Below, piece by piece: positions 25,286-33,866 of a stretch of DNA of 64,000 nt. The notes beneath the pieces were generated by a model. It saw nothing but the letters and a program-made list of their open reading frames with translations, had not been told where the DNA came from and made no database searches. Position 1 is the first letter of the stretch. Each line of letters starts with the position of its first letter. The stretch comes from Mesorhizobium sp. Pch-S (GTDB taxonomy: Bacteria > Pseudomonadota > Alphaproteobacteria > Rhizobiales > Rhizobiaceae): positions 4,487,501-4,551,500 of the forward strand of contig NZ_CP029562.1 of assembly GCF_004136315.1 (NCBI RefSeq). The letters run 5' to 3'. The translations under genes were made by a program, and so were the position numbers.

Positions 25286-26791
25286 TCATTGGATCCCTCT
25301 CTTGTGGATCATCACATCGATGCGGCGGTTCCTGGCGCGGCCGTCTGCCGTCGCGTTGTCGGCGATCGGTTCGTCCTCGCCCTTGCCATCGGCGCTCAGT
25401 CGCGAGGCATCCTTCAACAGCTTGCCCAGCATCGACTGGACCGCTTTTGCCCGGGCGATGGAAAGGTCGAAATTCGATTTGAACTGGCTCGATTTCCTCG
25501 GCTTCACATTGTCGGTGTGGCCAACAACCTTGATCAACCCCGGTTCAGCATCGAGCGTCGTGGCTATGTCAACGGCGATCGGTTGGAACTGCGTCTTCAG
25601 CTCCGCCTGGCCGGATCCGAACAGAAGCTGGTTGCTGACCTCGATGACGATGAAGTCGCCCTTCACGACGACGTTCAGCCCGCCATTGGCAATCTCCCTG
25701 GCAAGTGCCACGCGGATACGATCGATCTGCGTGGTGTCGGGGATGGCGGGCTGCGACGGGCTGGCGTGTTTGGTTTCGACAGCCGTCGTTACACTGGCAC
25801 GCTCGATCGTGATTGGGGCCGACGGATTGAGCGCCAGCAATTCTCTGGCGGTCGCGTCACCATCATCGGTGATCGCGACGCGCAAGCCGAAGAATACCGC
25901 TGTCACCAGCGCAACCGCTGCGGCCGCAATCGCCCAGAGCGGGAGGCTGGCTGGTGGCTTCGGCTGCGTCGCCGCAATACTCTGCCAGTTGGGAGAAATG
26001 TCGTCGGTTGCACGCGCTTTGAGATAGCGAAGCGTGTCGTGGACATCACTCCGAACGCGCTGGAGCGTTTCCCGCTCACTCGCCAGTCCCCGGTACTGGC
26101 CTTCGAATCCCAGCGAAAGGCAAATATGCATCAGCTCGAGCAGATCGAAGCGGGCTTCGGGTTTGGCGAGGATTTCGTTCAGAGCCTCGTAGAAGCCGAC
26201 GCCAGTGGCGGGCGTATGGAAGAACTGCACCACCAGGCTATGGTCAACCCAGGGGGATTCTTTTGGCCAGGGCAGGTTGCCAACGAGATCATCGATGGTT
26301 TCGCAAAGAGCAAATTTTGCGATCCGCGCATCCTCCTCGCCGACGCCGGCTTTCGCCACGGCACGATCGAATGTCTCGACCGCATCCGCGATATACCTTG
26401 CCAGGGATGAAGCTTTCCGATCCACCGGCGTCAGCCGCAACTGGCCAAGGAGCATCAACAGGGGAGCTGCAGCAGCAACGATCGGGTTGGCGCATGCGTA
26501 TTTCACGCCGCCTGCCGCAGCAAGGAGAGTGTCCTGTTGCAATGCCGGCGATGGCTCGGCGACCGCGCCTGGATCAGAGCCGTGAAAAACGACAGTCCCG
26601 GAAGACCATCCAGGCGGAACCTGTCTATTGATGCCAGGGTCGAAAACCGTCGATTCCCTCGCAGGCATGGGTACTGGTCCCCCGCCTTGCGAGCCGGAAT
26701 TTTCGGTAGCTGCCGATGGCTGTGGCCTCAGCTGCGGCGTGCGGACGATGGTCCGGTCTGGAGGCTCCGAGGGATCATCCGTCGCGCTCAT
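25286..26791 (-). CDS. tssL: Second TssL (DotU) with C-terminal OmpA domain
   Basis: The 501-residue protein begins with a long Pro/Ser-rich cytoplasmic tail (~1-130). A DotU domain follows (LARYIADAVETFDRAVAKAG, LLELMHICLSLGFEGQYRG), then a single helix (LPLWAIAAAAVALVTAVFF) and a periplasmic OmpA domain (VVGHTDNVKPRKSS, ARNRRIDVMIHKR). TssL anchors the baseplate to the membrane complex, and the OmpA part binds peptidoglycan. The tail is a plausible phosphorylation target, since TssL is the PpkA substrate in Agrobacterium. The gene lies 275 bases after the FHA gene and immediately before tssM2. It is diverged from the core-operon TssL in length and tail. Confidence 0.92.
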   Translation of the reverse strand: MSATDDPSEPPDRTIVRTPQLRPQPSAATENSGSQGGGPVPMPARESTVFDPGINRQVPPGWSSGTVVFHGSDPGAVAEPSPALQQDTLLAAAGGVKYACANPIVAAAAPLLMLLGQLRLTPVDRKASSLARYIADAVETFDRAVAKAGVGEEDARIAKFALCETIDDLVGNLPWPKESPWVDHSLVVQFFHTPATGVGFYEALNEILAKPEARFDLLELMHICLSLGFEGQYRGLASERETLQRVRSDVHDTLRYLKARATDDISPNWQSIAATQPKPPASLPLWAIAAAAVALVTAVFFGLRVAITDDGDATARELLALNPSAPITIERASVTTAVETKHASPSQPAIPDTTQIDRIRVALAREIANGGLNVVVKGDFIVIEVSNQLLFGSGQAELKTQFQPIAVDIATTLDAEPGLIKVVGHTDNVKPRKSSQFKSNFDLSIARAKAVQSMLGKLLKDASRLSADGKGEDEPIADNATADGRARNRRIDVMIHKRGIQ

Positions 26792-27066
26792 CGGAGATCC
26801 GTGGTCGAAGTTTGGCTGGTGTTGAAGGGCCCTGCTTTACACGTTCCGGACCGGGGCCTGGGTCGGATCGAAAAGCTCTTTTTGCTGAAACATGACATTG
26901 CTGCACGCCCCAAGCCACGCCGCGTTTCCCGCAAGGCAAGCTCCCATGCACCATTTTAATCGCACAGGAGGCCGATTGAAATCAGAAAGCAGGATGATCA
27001 AAGAAGCAGCTTGTTCTATGAGACCCGTCACAGACGGCGCAATTGCGTTGCCTGCTGCGCGCCTGC
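26792..27066 (-). other. Gap between fha2 and tssL2, with a weak lipoprotein-like reading frame
   Basis: In the core operon the corresponding position holds tssJ and tssK. Here there are only 275 bases. A minus-strand frame from 27031 to 26837 (64 codons, GTG start) contains a lipobox-like AAWLGACSN followed by ~20 residues. It lacks a convincing ribosome site, and its hydrophobic core is weak. It may be chance, a remnant lipoprotein or a micro-TssJ. Confidence 0.2.
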
Positions 27067-28131
27067 CTATCTCTGCTTGCCGGCCTTGGCATAAGCTTCG
27101 GCGAAATAGGCAAGAAAGACATCCAGCATGCCGTTTTCGTTTTTCTCCTCCATCGCACGCCAGGTGGCGACCAAGGCGTCCCAGGCCTGGCTCTTCTTTG
27201 ACGAGAAGGATGCCGGTGGCAGTTTCCTGGCGATTGCCTCGGGCGAGAGATCATCGAGCAGCCTGGAAAGTGCTGCCTGCATGGCAGCGTAGGTTGCAAT
27301 TTCGTGGCTCTTCAGATCGTGGAACGCGTCTTCGACACTGTGCTTGGCATCGAGGTAGCCGGCCCTGCGCCTGCCAAACATGATCTCCAGTATGTCATCG
27401 GTTCCAGGCACGAACTTCAACGGGTTGTTGTCCTCGGCACTGATCATCGTGCGGTGCGGGCTTTTGGCGAGCACCTTGGCGGCGGCGCGCGCCTTGAGCA
27501 GCAGCGACAATTGCTCGACCGAAATCCTCAGCACCGCACCGATCTCGGAAGCAACCTCATGTGGATCACGCGATTGCAGCACATCCGGCGCCATGCCTGC
27601 CGCGATGGCGATGTCGCGCAGGACGTTCACCGTTTCCACCGGCCTGCTGGCCGGTGCGGCTGCGTCGGACCGCAGCAATGAAGACGTCGATATCGGCGCT
27701 GTCGAATCCGGGTGTCGCTCTGTCGGTTTGGGGGGCGGTGCGTCGAGTTCTACCGGGCGACCCGCCGGCGGCGGCTCGCGTTGCGTCGTTCCGTTTTCAG
27801 GCGTGGTGCCGGCACGTTCCTCATCGATCGAAACCGTTATGACATAGCGGCCGATAAGCAGCCTGTCGCCATCGATCAGCCGATGCGGTGCGCTCATGCG
27901 CTGCCTGGAGCCGTTGATGAAGGTTCCGTTGCGGGACACATCATAGAGCCAGAACGTGCCTGCCTGGAAACTGACTTCGCAATGACGACCGGAGATGAAC
28001 TTGTCGGGATCGGACAATGTCCAGTCACAACTCTCCCGGCCGATCTCGAAGCTGCGATCACGGGCGGCATAACGCGTGACGGTGCCCCCTGGCAGCCCAT
28101 CGAGATTGTTGATCTGTAGTGAGATGAACAT
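27067..28131 (-). CDS. Second FHA-domain T6SS protein (TagH/ImpI type)
   Basis: The 354-residue protein has an N-terminal FHA domain (FEIGRESCDWTLSD, ISGRHCEVSF, YDVSRNGTFING) that binds phosphothreonine. A Pro-rich linker leads to the type VI FHA C-terminal region (NPLKFVPGTDDILEIMFGRR, DAFHDLKSHEIATYAAMQAAL). FHA proteins of this kind are the partners of PpkA and couple phosphorylation to TssL/TssM activation. It is the first gene of the regulatory operon, divergent from vgrG. It is shorter than the core-operon FHA protein (474 residues), mainly in the linker. Confidence 0.88.
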   Translation of the reverse strand: MFISLQINNLDGLPGGTVTRYAARDRSFEIGRESCDWTLSDPDKFISGRHCEVSFQAGTFWLYDVSRNGTFINGSRQRMSAPHRLIDGDRLLIGRYVITVSIDEERAGTTPENGTTQREPPPAGRPVELDAPPPKPTERHPDSTAPISTSSLLRSDAAAPASRPVETVNVLRDIAIAAGMAPDVLQSRDPHEVASEIGAVLRISVEQLSLLLKARAAAKVLAKSPHRTMISAEDNNPLKFVPGTDDILEIMFGRRRAGYLDAKHSVEDAFHDLKSHEIATYAAMQAALSRLLDDLSPEAIARKLPPASFSSKKSQAWDALVATWRAMEEKNENGMLDVFLAYFAEAYAKAGKQR

Positions 28132-28378
28132 CCGGAACCGCCGGCGAACCTGATATCTCGGCCATTCTAGCAGCTTGTGGAGCCAACGGGAGAGGAGCGT
28201 TTCACACGGCTGGTACCGGATGTGGTTTTGTCACGCCGGCATTTAGCCTCCACCAAACATGTGCTACGTTTACGAGGGTTCCGTGCGGTGGTTCTGAAAT
28301 TCCCGAACGTGATGCAGTTAACAGAACGGGGGCTTCAATCCATCACACTGGCGGTCGCGTCCAGGAGGGGCACGTCCC
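28132..28378. other. Divergent promoter region between fha2 operon and vgrG
   Basis: The 247-base region must hold promoters for both directions. I could not identify a convincing -35/-10 or sigma-54 element. On the vgrG side, CCAGGAGGGG precedes the ATG. Confidence 0.35.
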
Positions 28379-30706
28379 ATGCCAAACGAACGCGCCACGG
28401 TCGTGCAGACGCCGGTCGGCGCCGACCTGCTCACCTTCACCCATCTCATCGGTCGCGATGAGATCAGCCGCTGTTTCGCGTATACCGTCGGGTTCGTCTC
28501 CAAGAGCCGCGACGTCGATCCACTGAAGATGCTCGGTGGTATTGTTTCGGTTGAAGGGGAATCCGATCCGAAGCGCTGGTTCAGCGGTCTCGTGTCGGAG
28601 TTCAGGCTTACCCGCATCGAAGACAGGCTCGCTTTCTACGAAGCCGTGGTCAGGCCATGGCTCTGGTTCCTCGGCAACACCACCGATTGCCGTATCTTCC
28701 AGAACATGACGGCGGTGGAGATCATCGAGAAGATCTTCTCGAAATACGGCATCGCGAAATTCGAGAAACGGCTGCAGGGTTCCTATCCCTCACGCGAATA
28801 CTGCGTGCAATACGACGAAAGCGACCTGGACTTCGTACAGCGACTACTTGAGCACGAAGGCATCTTCTATTTCTTCGAGCATGACGAGGGCAAGCACACG
28901 CTCGTGCTCTGCGATGCGATGAGCAAGCTGAAGCCTGCGCCAGGTTACGACAAGGTGCTCTACAATTTCGAGGGGCGGGCTTCGCGGCGCGATGTCGAAT
29001 ACATCACCGAATGGATTCCAGGCAGCATGGTGCGGCCCGGCGCCTATGCCCATACTGACTATGATTTCGAGAAGCCCGGCGCTGACTTGATGGCGAAGTC
29101 CGCGCAGCCGTTCAGTCACAAGGAGGCAGCCGGCGAAAATTATCGCCAGCCCGGCGCGCACCTCGATGTCGGGCGCGGCGACACCATTGCGGGAATTCGC
29201 CGTGAGGAACTCCAGGCGGTGCACCAGCGCACAACAGCAGCGGGTACCGTGCGCGGCCTTTTCTCTGGCTGCAAGTTCAATCTGGAGAGCTTTCCACGTA
29301 GCGACCAGAACCAGGAATATCTGGTTGTCAGCGCCGAATACCGGCTGTTCGATCCGGGCTACCGGACGCAGAACGAGGCCCACAGCGAGAATTTCACGGT
29401 CATGCTGGGGGTGGCCCCAACCAAGGTACCCTACCGGCCGCAGCGCATCACCCCGCGACCGATCATGCGCGGGCCGCAGACGGCGACGGTGGTCGGCCCC
29501 TCGGGCGAAGAGATATTCACCGACAAGTATGCCCGGGTGAAGGTGCAGTTCCATTGGGATCGGCTCGGCAAGAAGGACCAGAATTCGTCCTGTTTCGTGC
29601 GCGTGTCGCAGACTTGGGCCGGCAGTGGCTGGGGCTTCATCCAGATCCCGCGCATCGGCCAGGAGGTCATCGTCGATTTCATCGAGGGCGACCCCGATCT
29701 GCCGATCATCACCGGCAGGGTCTACAACGCCGCCGAGATGCCACCTTACGGCTTGCCCGGCAACGCCACCCAGTCGGGGTGGAAATCGAACTCGTCGAAA
29801 GGCGGCGGCGGCTACAACGAGCTGATGTTCGAGGACAAGGCAGGCTCCGAGCTGGTCAATTTCCAGGCCCAGAAGGACCACCATCTGCTGATCAAGCACG
29901 ATCGCAACAAGACCGTGCAGCACGATCAGTCGGATCGTATCGACCATGACGCCAAGCATTCCGTCGGCCACAACCTGGACGAGGACGTCGGCAACAACAA
30001 GACGGTCAAGATCGGCGTCGACCAGACCACCAACATCGGCAGCAATGACACCGAAACGGTGGGCGCAAACCGCTCGCTGACGGTCCAGGCCAACGAGACG
30101 ATCCATGTCGTGGCCAATTCGACGGAAAACATCGACGCCAACCATTCGCAGACCGTGGGTCTGGTTCAGACCGTGACGGTGGGCGCCGCACGCGTCGATA
30201 CGGTTGGGGCCGCTGAAGCGAGGACCGTGGGTGCAGCGCAGGTAAACACGATCGGGGCGACACGATCGGTGACGGTGGGAGCTGCGCAGAGCCACGACAT
30301 CGGCGCAGGGGACAGCTGGACCATCGGCGCCGGGCAGACCGTCAATGTCGGCGCGGACCAGAGTGTCACCATCGGCAGCGCCCAGACATTCAACGTCGGG
30401 GCGGCTCGCAGCGCCAGCATCGGAGCTGATGATTCCACGACAGTTGGCGGCGCTCATTCGCTGGGTATTGCCAAGGGCAGCTCGATCAGCGTCGGAGAGG
30501 ACAATTCGATCAAGGTCGGGAAGAAACTGGTGATCGATGCCGGCGACGAGATTCTGATCAAATGTGGGTCGGCCAAAATCATGATGAAGAAGGATGGCTC
30601 GATCGGGATTGAGGGCAAGGACATTTCAATCAAGGGGTCTGGCACAATCAGCCTCAAGGCCTCCGGCGACATCACGATGAAGGGCTCGAAGATCAGCGAG
30701 AATTGA
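28379..30706 (+). CDS. vgrG: VgrG (TssI) spike protein with octapeptide-repeat needle
   Basis: The 775-residue protein has the gp27-like part (SEFRLTRIEDRLAFYEAVVR, YDESDLDFVQRLLEHEGIFY) and the gp5-like OB-fold (YARVKVQFHWDR, SCFVRVSQTWAGSGWGFIQI, PRIGQEVIVDFIEGDPDLPI). The C-terminal needle contains ~21 octads of the form x-[VI]-G-A-x4 (residues ~543-714). The tip ends in alternating Ile/Lys strands (GTISLKASGDITMKG) without a toxin domain. VgrG trimers cap the Hcp tube and carry effectors through PAAR-type proteins. The gene opens a plus-strand operon with a DUF6484-like and a HEAT-like gene and faces the DUF4150 effector module. Confidence 0.96.
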   Translation: MPNERATVVQTPVGADLLTFTHLIGRDEISRCFAYTVGFVSKSRDVDPLKMLGGIVSVEGESDPKRWFSGLVSEFRLTRIEDRLAFYEAVVRPWLWFLGNTTDCRIFQNMTAVEIIEKIFSKYGIAKFEKRLQGSYPSREYCVQYDESDLDFVQRLLEHEGIFYFFEHDEGKHTLVLCDAMSKLKPAPGYDKVLYNFEGRASRRDVEYITEWIPGSMVRPGAYAHTDYDFEKPGADLMAKSAQPFSHKEAAGENYRQPGAHLDVGRGDTIAGIRREELQAVHQRTTAAGTVRGLFSGCKFNLESFPRSDQNQEYLVVSAEYRLFDPGYRTQNEAHSENFTVMLGVAPTKVPYRPQRITPRPIMRGPQTATVVGPSGEEIFTDKYARVKVQFHWDRLGKKDQNSSCFVRVSQTWAGSGWGFIQIPRIGQEVIVDFIEGDPDLPIITGRVYNAAEMPPYGLPGNATQSGWKSNSSKGGGGYNELMFEDKAGSELVNFQAQKDHHLLIKHDRNKTVQHDQSDRIDHDAKHSVGHNLDEDVGNNKTVKIGVDQTTNIGSNDTETVGANRSLTVQANETIHVVANSTENIDANHSQTVGLVQTVTVGAARVDTVGAAEARTVGAAQVNTIGATRSVTVGAAQSHDIGAGDSWTIGAGQTVNVGADQSVTIGSAQTFNVGAARSASIGADDSTTVGGAHSLGIAKGSSISVGEDNSIKVGKKLVIDAGDEILIKCGSAKIMMKKDGSIGIEGKDISIKGSGTISLKASGDITMKGSKISEN
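30007..30520 (+). repeat. 24-base coding repeat of the VgrG needle
   Basis: About 21 degenerate 24-base units encode octapeptides such as TVGAARVD, TVGAAEAR, TVGAAQVN and TIGAGQTV. Hydrophobic and Gly positions are fixed while the last four residues vary, as expected for a triple-stranded beta-helix. The DNA units are not identical, so recent slippage is not implied. Confidence 0.85.
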
Positions 30707-30716
30707 GGGTATGGCC

Positions 30717-31142
30717 ATGGGCGAAACACGCGAACGTATAGACGGGGTGGTCATAGGTATTTTCCTAGGTTTCGACAGTGGCGCCCCGCTTGTTGTCTTC
30801 CCTGGTAATCCAAAGGAGACGGCGATTGCCGCTCGCAGCTTGACCGAGCTTGCTTCCGACGAGATCGGCGCCGAGGTTGCTTTGCTGTTCCAGGATGGCG
30901 ATCCGGGTCGCCCTTTGGTTGTCGGGCGTATTGTCGAACCTGTGCGCAGGGTGTCCTCACCGCAGATAACTCGCGACGGTGAACGGGTGTGCATCGTCGG
31001 CGAGGAGCGCATCGAATTGCGCTGCGGAGAGGCGACGATCCTCATGGAGAAAGATGGGCGCATCATCATCCGCGGCACTTACGTGACAACCCAGGCGAGT
31101 GCCACCAACAGGATCCGCGGCGGCTCGATCGACCTGAACTGA
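30717..31142 (+). CDS. DUF6484-like T6SS accessory protein
   Basis: The ~141-residue protein starts with ERIDGVVIGIFLGFDSG, followed by an OB-like segment with PLVVFPGNP and ALLFQDGDPGRPLVVGRI. It ends in short beta strands (RIELRCGEATILMEKDGRI) like those of VgrG tips. From memory it fits the DUF6484 group found next to vgrG. The ATG at 30717 has GAGGG seven bases upstream; the ATG at 30711 is too close to it. It begins 10 bases after the vgrG stop and overlaps the next gene by one base. The likely role is as adaptor or spike-associated factor. Confidence 0.7.
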   Translation: MGETRERIDGVVIGIFLGFDSGAPLVVFPGNPKETAIAARSLTELASDEIGAEVALLFQDGDPGRPLVVGRIVEPVRRVSSPQITRDGERVCIVGEERIELRCGEATILMEKDGRIIIRGTYVTTQASATNRIRGGSIDLN

Positions 31143-32224
31143 TGTCAAAACCGATGGGGCGTGCCAACCTTAACGTTACGCTGCGGCCACCGATTGTGGG
31201 CGACGTTGTCAGGCAGCACGTGGAACAGGCGGCCTTCCTGTGGGCCCAGCGTGATACGCTGATGGTGACGGACCTTCCCGACCTGAAGGCTGTCGCTGGC
31301 ATTGATAAGCGGCTTGAGGCGAATCTCGACGCTCTGCGCATTGCTGGATCGGCCAGTTGGCCGTTTGTCCTCGCCGCCTATGAGGATTTTCCGCAGAAGG
31401 GCGAACTCTTCCTGTTCACCTGGTTGGCGATCGAACAGGCAGACGAAAGGCGTATCGCCGAAGCGGTGGAACTGGGTCGGCGGTTCGAAGATGCCCATGG
31501 TGTTGTCGGCGCGCTCACATGGCACAAACCGCAGACGATCGGTCCGCTCGTGCGCGATTGGATAGGGGGGCATGATGCTTTCCAACGTTTCCTCGGTGTG
31601 TCCGCATGTATGGGACACAAGGTCGATCCGAAACAGATGCTGGCGCGGTTGATTCGTGATCCGGAGATGCGCGTGCGCTCAGTCGCCTTGCGTCTTGCAG
31701 GGACGCTGAAACGTACCGACCTTGTCACCGAGATCGCAATTTGCCTGGATGATGTCGACGAACCTCCACGACTATGGGCTTCCTGGGCCTTGACGGAGCT
31801 CGGTTCGGGTGACCTGGCCATTGCCGGATTGCGCAAGGTGGCTGTCGCTGGCGGCCCCGATGCAATGACCGCGCTGCGCGCAGCGATCAAGGCGGCTCCA
31901 GACCAGGATGTCCGCGCATGGCTGGGTGAACTGCTCAAATCACCGGAAACCGCGCCGCTGGCCGTGAGAGCCTCGGGCATGCTTGGCGATCGCACGCTTC
32001 TACATTGGTTGATCCGCCAGATGCGTGTACCGGCGCTGGCCGTTGCAGCAGGAACCGCATTCCTCGAACTTTTTCCCGAAGCTCGCGAAGACGGCCGGCT
32101 TTTTTCGGTTGAGACGTTGTTGCTGGGGCAGGCTTTCGCCGATCATTTCGACGACGATCCGCCATTTCTGCCGGTCGCCGACAATGTGAAGGACTGGGCA
32201 AAGCAAAGAAATCTGCTCGACTAG
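31142..32224 (+). CDS. HEAT-repeat-like T6SS-associated protein (TIGR02270 type)
   Basis: The 360-residue, mostly helical soluble protein has HEAT-like units (MRVRSVALRLAGTLKRTDLV, PPRLWASWALTELGSGDLA, AVRASGMLGDRTLLHWL). An N-terminal segment (VVRQHVEQAAFLWAQRD) is typical of the TIGR02270 group found beside vgrG and DUF2169 genes. Such repeats usually bind proteins, so a chaperone or loading role for an effector or VgrG is plausible. Start and previous stop overlap as TGATG. The gene ends just before a hairpin shared with the convergent immunity gene. Confidence 0.75.
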   Translation: MSKPMGRANLNVTLRPPIVGDVVRQHVEQAAFLWAQRDTLMVTDLPDLKAVAGIDKRLEANLDALRIAGSASWPFVLAAYEDFPQKGELFLFTWLAIEQADERRIAEAVELGRRFEDAHGVVGALTWHKPQTIGPLVRDWIGGHDAFQRFLGVSACMGHKVDPKQMLARLIRDPEMRVRSVALRLAGTLKRTDLVTEIAICLDDVDEPPRLWASWALTELGSGDLAIAGLRKVAVAGGPDAMTALRAAIKAAPDQDVRAWLGELLKSPETAPLAVRASGMLGDRTLLHWLIRQMRVPALAVAAGTAFLELFPEAREDGRLFSVETLLLGQAFADHFDDDPPFLPVADNVKDWAKQRNLLD

Positions 32225-32246
32225 AGCGTTTCCGTTTTCCACAGGA

Positions 32247-32271
32247 ACGCAGTACCCAAGGGGTTCTGCGT
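32247..32271. terminator. Convergent-gene hairpin
   Basis: ACGCAGTACCC and GGGTTCTGCGT pair with one mismatch around a three-base loop, between the plus-strand HEAT-like gene and the minus-strand DUF3396 gene. The last base touches the stop codon of the latter. Confidence 0.6.
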
Positions 32272-33239
32272 CAACGCCACCCGGCTGGATCGAGAAAACG
32301 GCGAATCCAACCCATCGTGTTTCCGGCCGTCGCAAAGCGTTCACCAGGGAAGGTGGGGTGCTCGGTCAGAAACAGCGGCGCAAGTGCATTGGCCAGGGTA
32401 GTATAAGGAACGTCACTGGCGTCCGGCCGGTTTCGATCGCAAGCTGAAGGTCTCTCACCCGCAATGAGGACGATTGCTTGCTTGCGTTGGATCGCAGTCA
32501 CGCTCGGCACGTTGGCGAGGTCCGCGAGTGCGGCACGAACGCCTGGTTTCGAGGCAAAGGCATTGCCGACCACTGTAATCCAGTTGACGCCCTTTATGCT
32601 ATTTCTCGTCAACGGCAGCGTGGCATTCATGTACTCGATGTCCACGCCCCAGAAACGTCGCGCCCGGCTGTAAATCGTGTCGAAGGCGTCGTCCAGGAGC
32701 AAGGGTTCGTAGACGAAAGCCAGGCCGCCATGGCCTGAATGCAAGGGTAGGTTCTCGGCTACCGCTAGCGCTGTCGAGATCAGAACATCAAGATCCGTAT
32801 CCAGTGGCACCAGCAATCGAGCGAAGGTGAACAGCCCTTCGCTTCTGAGATGAATGCGCCGGCAATTAAGGCTCCAGCTTCCAGGTGGCTCCTCGATCTC
32901 CAGCCCGTCCCAAAACTGCGCTTCAAAGGCCCTGCCTTGACGTATACGCTCGCGAACCGGTTCGAAATAAGGATGCCTGATGCCTGCGGCAGCAGCTGCT
33001 CGTCCATGCATAGTCAATATCGGCTGGGCGATCGACGACCATAGTGGCAATTCGGCAATCTTGAATTCCCGCAGTCTGGCAGGCGGACAAATCCTTTCGT
33101 AGAGGTCAAGCAGAAATTCGAAATCGCGCTCGGTCGGTCCCTCGAGATAGATCGTCAGATCCAGCATAATTTTCAGCGCAACTTCATCACCAACCCTGAG
33201 AGGTTGTGTAAGCGCGGTGGACAGAGGGGGGACTTGCAT
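32271..33239 (-). CDS. DUF3396 (type VI immunity family) protein
   Basis: The 322-residue soluble protein resembles the DUF3396 family, called type VI immunity proteins in several databases (recall only). Characteristic segments are LKIMLDLTIYLEGPTERDFEFLL, SIAQPILTMHGRAA and a central SGHGGLAFVYEP. It lies three bases after the SUKH gene on the same strand, downstream of the toxin-bearing DUF4150 gene. It probably protects the producer from a secreted toxin; whether it pairs with this toxin or with one lost or elsewhere is unknown. The start at 33239 has only weak ribosome-site support (GGAATAG). Confidence 0.7.
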   Translation of the reverse strand: MQVPPLSTALTQPLRVGDEVALKIMLDLTIYLEGPTERDFEFLLDLYERICPPARLREFKIAELPLWSSIAQPILTMHGRAAAAAGIRHPYFEPVRERIRQGRAFEAQFWDGLEIEEPPGSWSLNCRRIHLRSEGLFTFARLLVPLDTDLDVLISTALAVAENLPLHSGHGGLAFVYEPLLLDDAFDTIYSRARRFWGVDIEYMNATLPLTRNSIKGVNWITVVGNAFASKPGVRAALADLANVPSVTAIQRKQAIVLIAGERPSACDRNRPDASDVPYTTLANALAPLFLTEHPTFPGERFATAGNTMGWIRRFLDPAGWR

Positions 33240-33242
33240 CCT

Positions 33243-33794
33243 CTATTCCGCTTCGTCCCGAGGGATGCCTTTTTTCTGATTGTCGATCATGTCGCGAAGC
33301 AGGTTTAGCTTATGGACCAGGAATGCTGTGAAATCAGGAAAGCGCCTTTCCTCGGTGGTGATGTCGAGTGCGACGAAGTCCATTTCGCCATTGCTGCGGA
33401 GCGTATGCGGGTCAATGTAAAGGCATTGGTTGGAATCTTCGCCGAGGAAAACGGGGAGGGCGCCGTTTTCAAAGGGGTTCTCCTGATCGAATTCCGCGAA
33501 AATCTCCTGTAGATCGGCGAGATGTTCCTCGACCCATTCGGCCCTTTGGTCTTCAACCGAAAGGAGTTTTGCGTCGCCTGACAACTCGCCCCAGCCGTTA
33601 TGAAGCTCTAGAAATCCTCGATAGCTGGGCGGAAGTGGCTTGCCGAGTTTCCTCTCCAGGATAGCAAGCTCGCTCGGCGAACATGGCTTGCCCAACGGAT
33701 GCTCGTATTCCTCGTCGAAAGCCAATTGATCATAGATGCGCAGGGCATCGGCAAGTTGCTCGATCAGTTCCGGAAGCGACAATGGTTCGGTCAT
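33243..33794 (-). CDS. SMI1/KNR4 (SUKH) family immunity protein
   Basis: The 183-residue protein has the SUKH core: SPSELAILERKLGKPLPPSY, FLELHNGWG and LPVFLGEDSNQCLYIDP. SUKH proteins are typical immunity partners of secreted nuclease toxins. The start at 33794 is chosen because CGAGGGAC lies upstream; an earlier in-frame Met at 33818 lacks a site. The protein is strongly acidic in its middle part (AEWVEEHLADLQEIFAEFD), which could mimic nucleic acid. It lies 72 bases after the DUF4150-nuclease gene, so it is the best candidate for the cognate antidote. Confidence 0.82.
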   Translation of the reverse strand: MTEPLSLPELIEQLADALRIYDQLAFDEEYEHPLGKPCSPSELAILERKLGKPLPPSYRGFLELHNGWGELSGDAKLLSVEDQRAEWVEEHLADLQEIFAEFDQENPFENGALPVFLGEDSNQCLYIDPHTLRSNGEMDFVALDITTEERRFPDFTAFLVHKLNLLRDMIDNQKKGIPRDEAE

Positions 33795-33866
33795 GGATCC
33801 AGTCCCTCGGTGGTACATGGTTGCGGCGGCATTTGCTCGCCCGAAACAAGGGCGATATTCAACCGA

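Noticed and set aside
28844..30457. Minus-strand open frame of 537 codons opposite vgrG
   Set aside because: The regular VgrG repeat keeps the antisense frame free of stops. The product is a repetitive Asp/Arg/His-rich string without a ribosome site.
30007..30520. Possible CRISPR or tandem-repeat DNA array
   Set aside because: The 24-base units vary at most silent and many coding positions, have no spacers and lie in frame inside vgrG.
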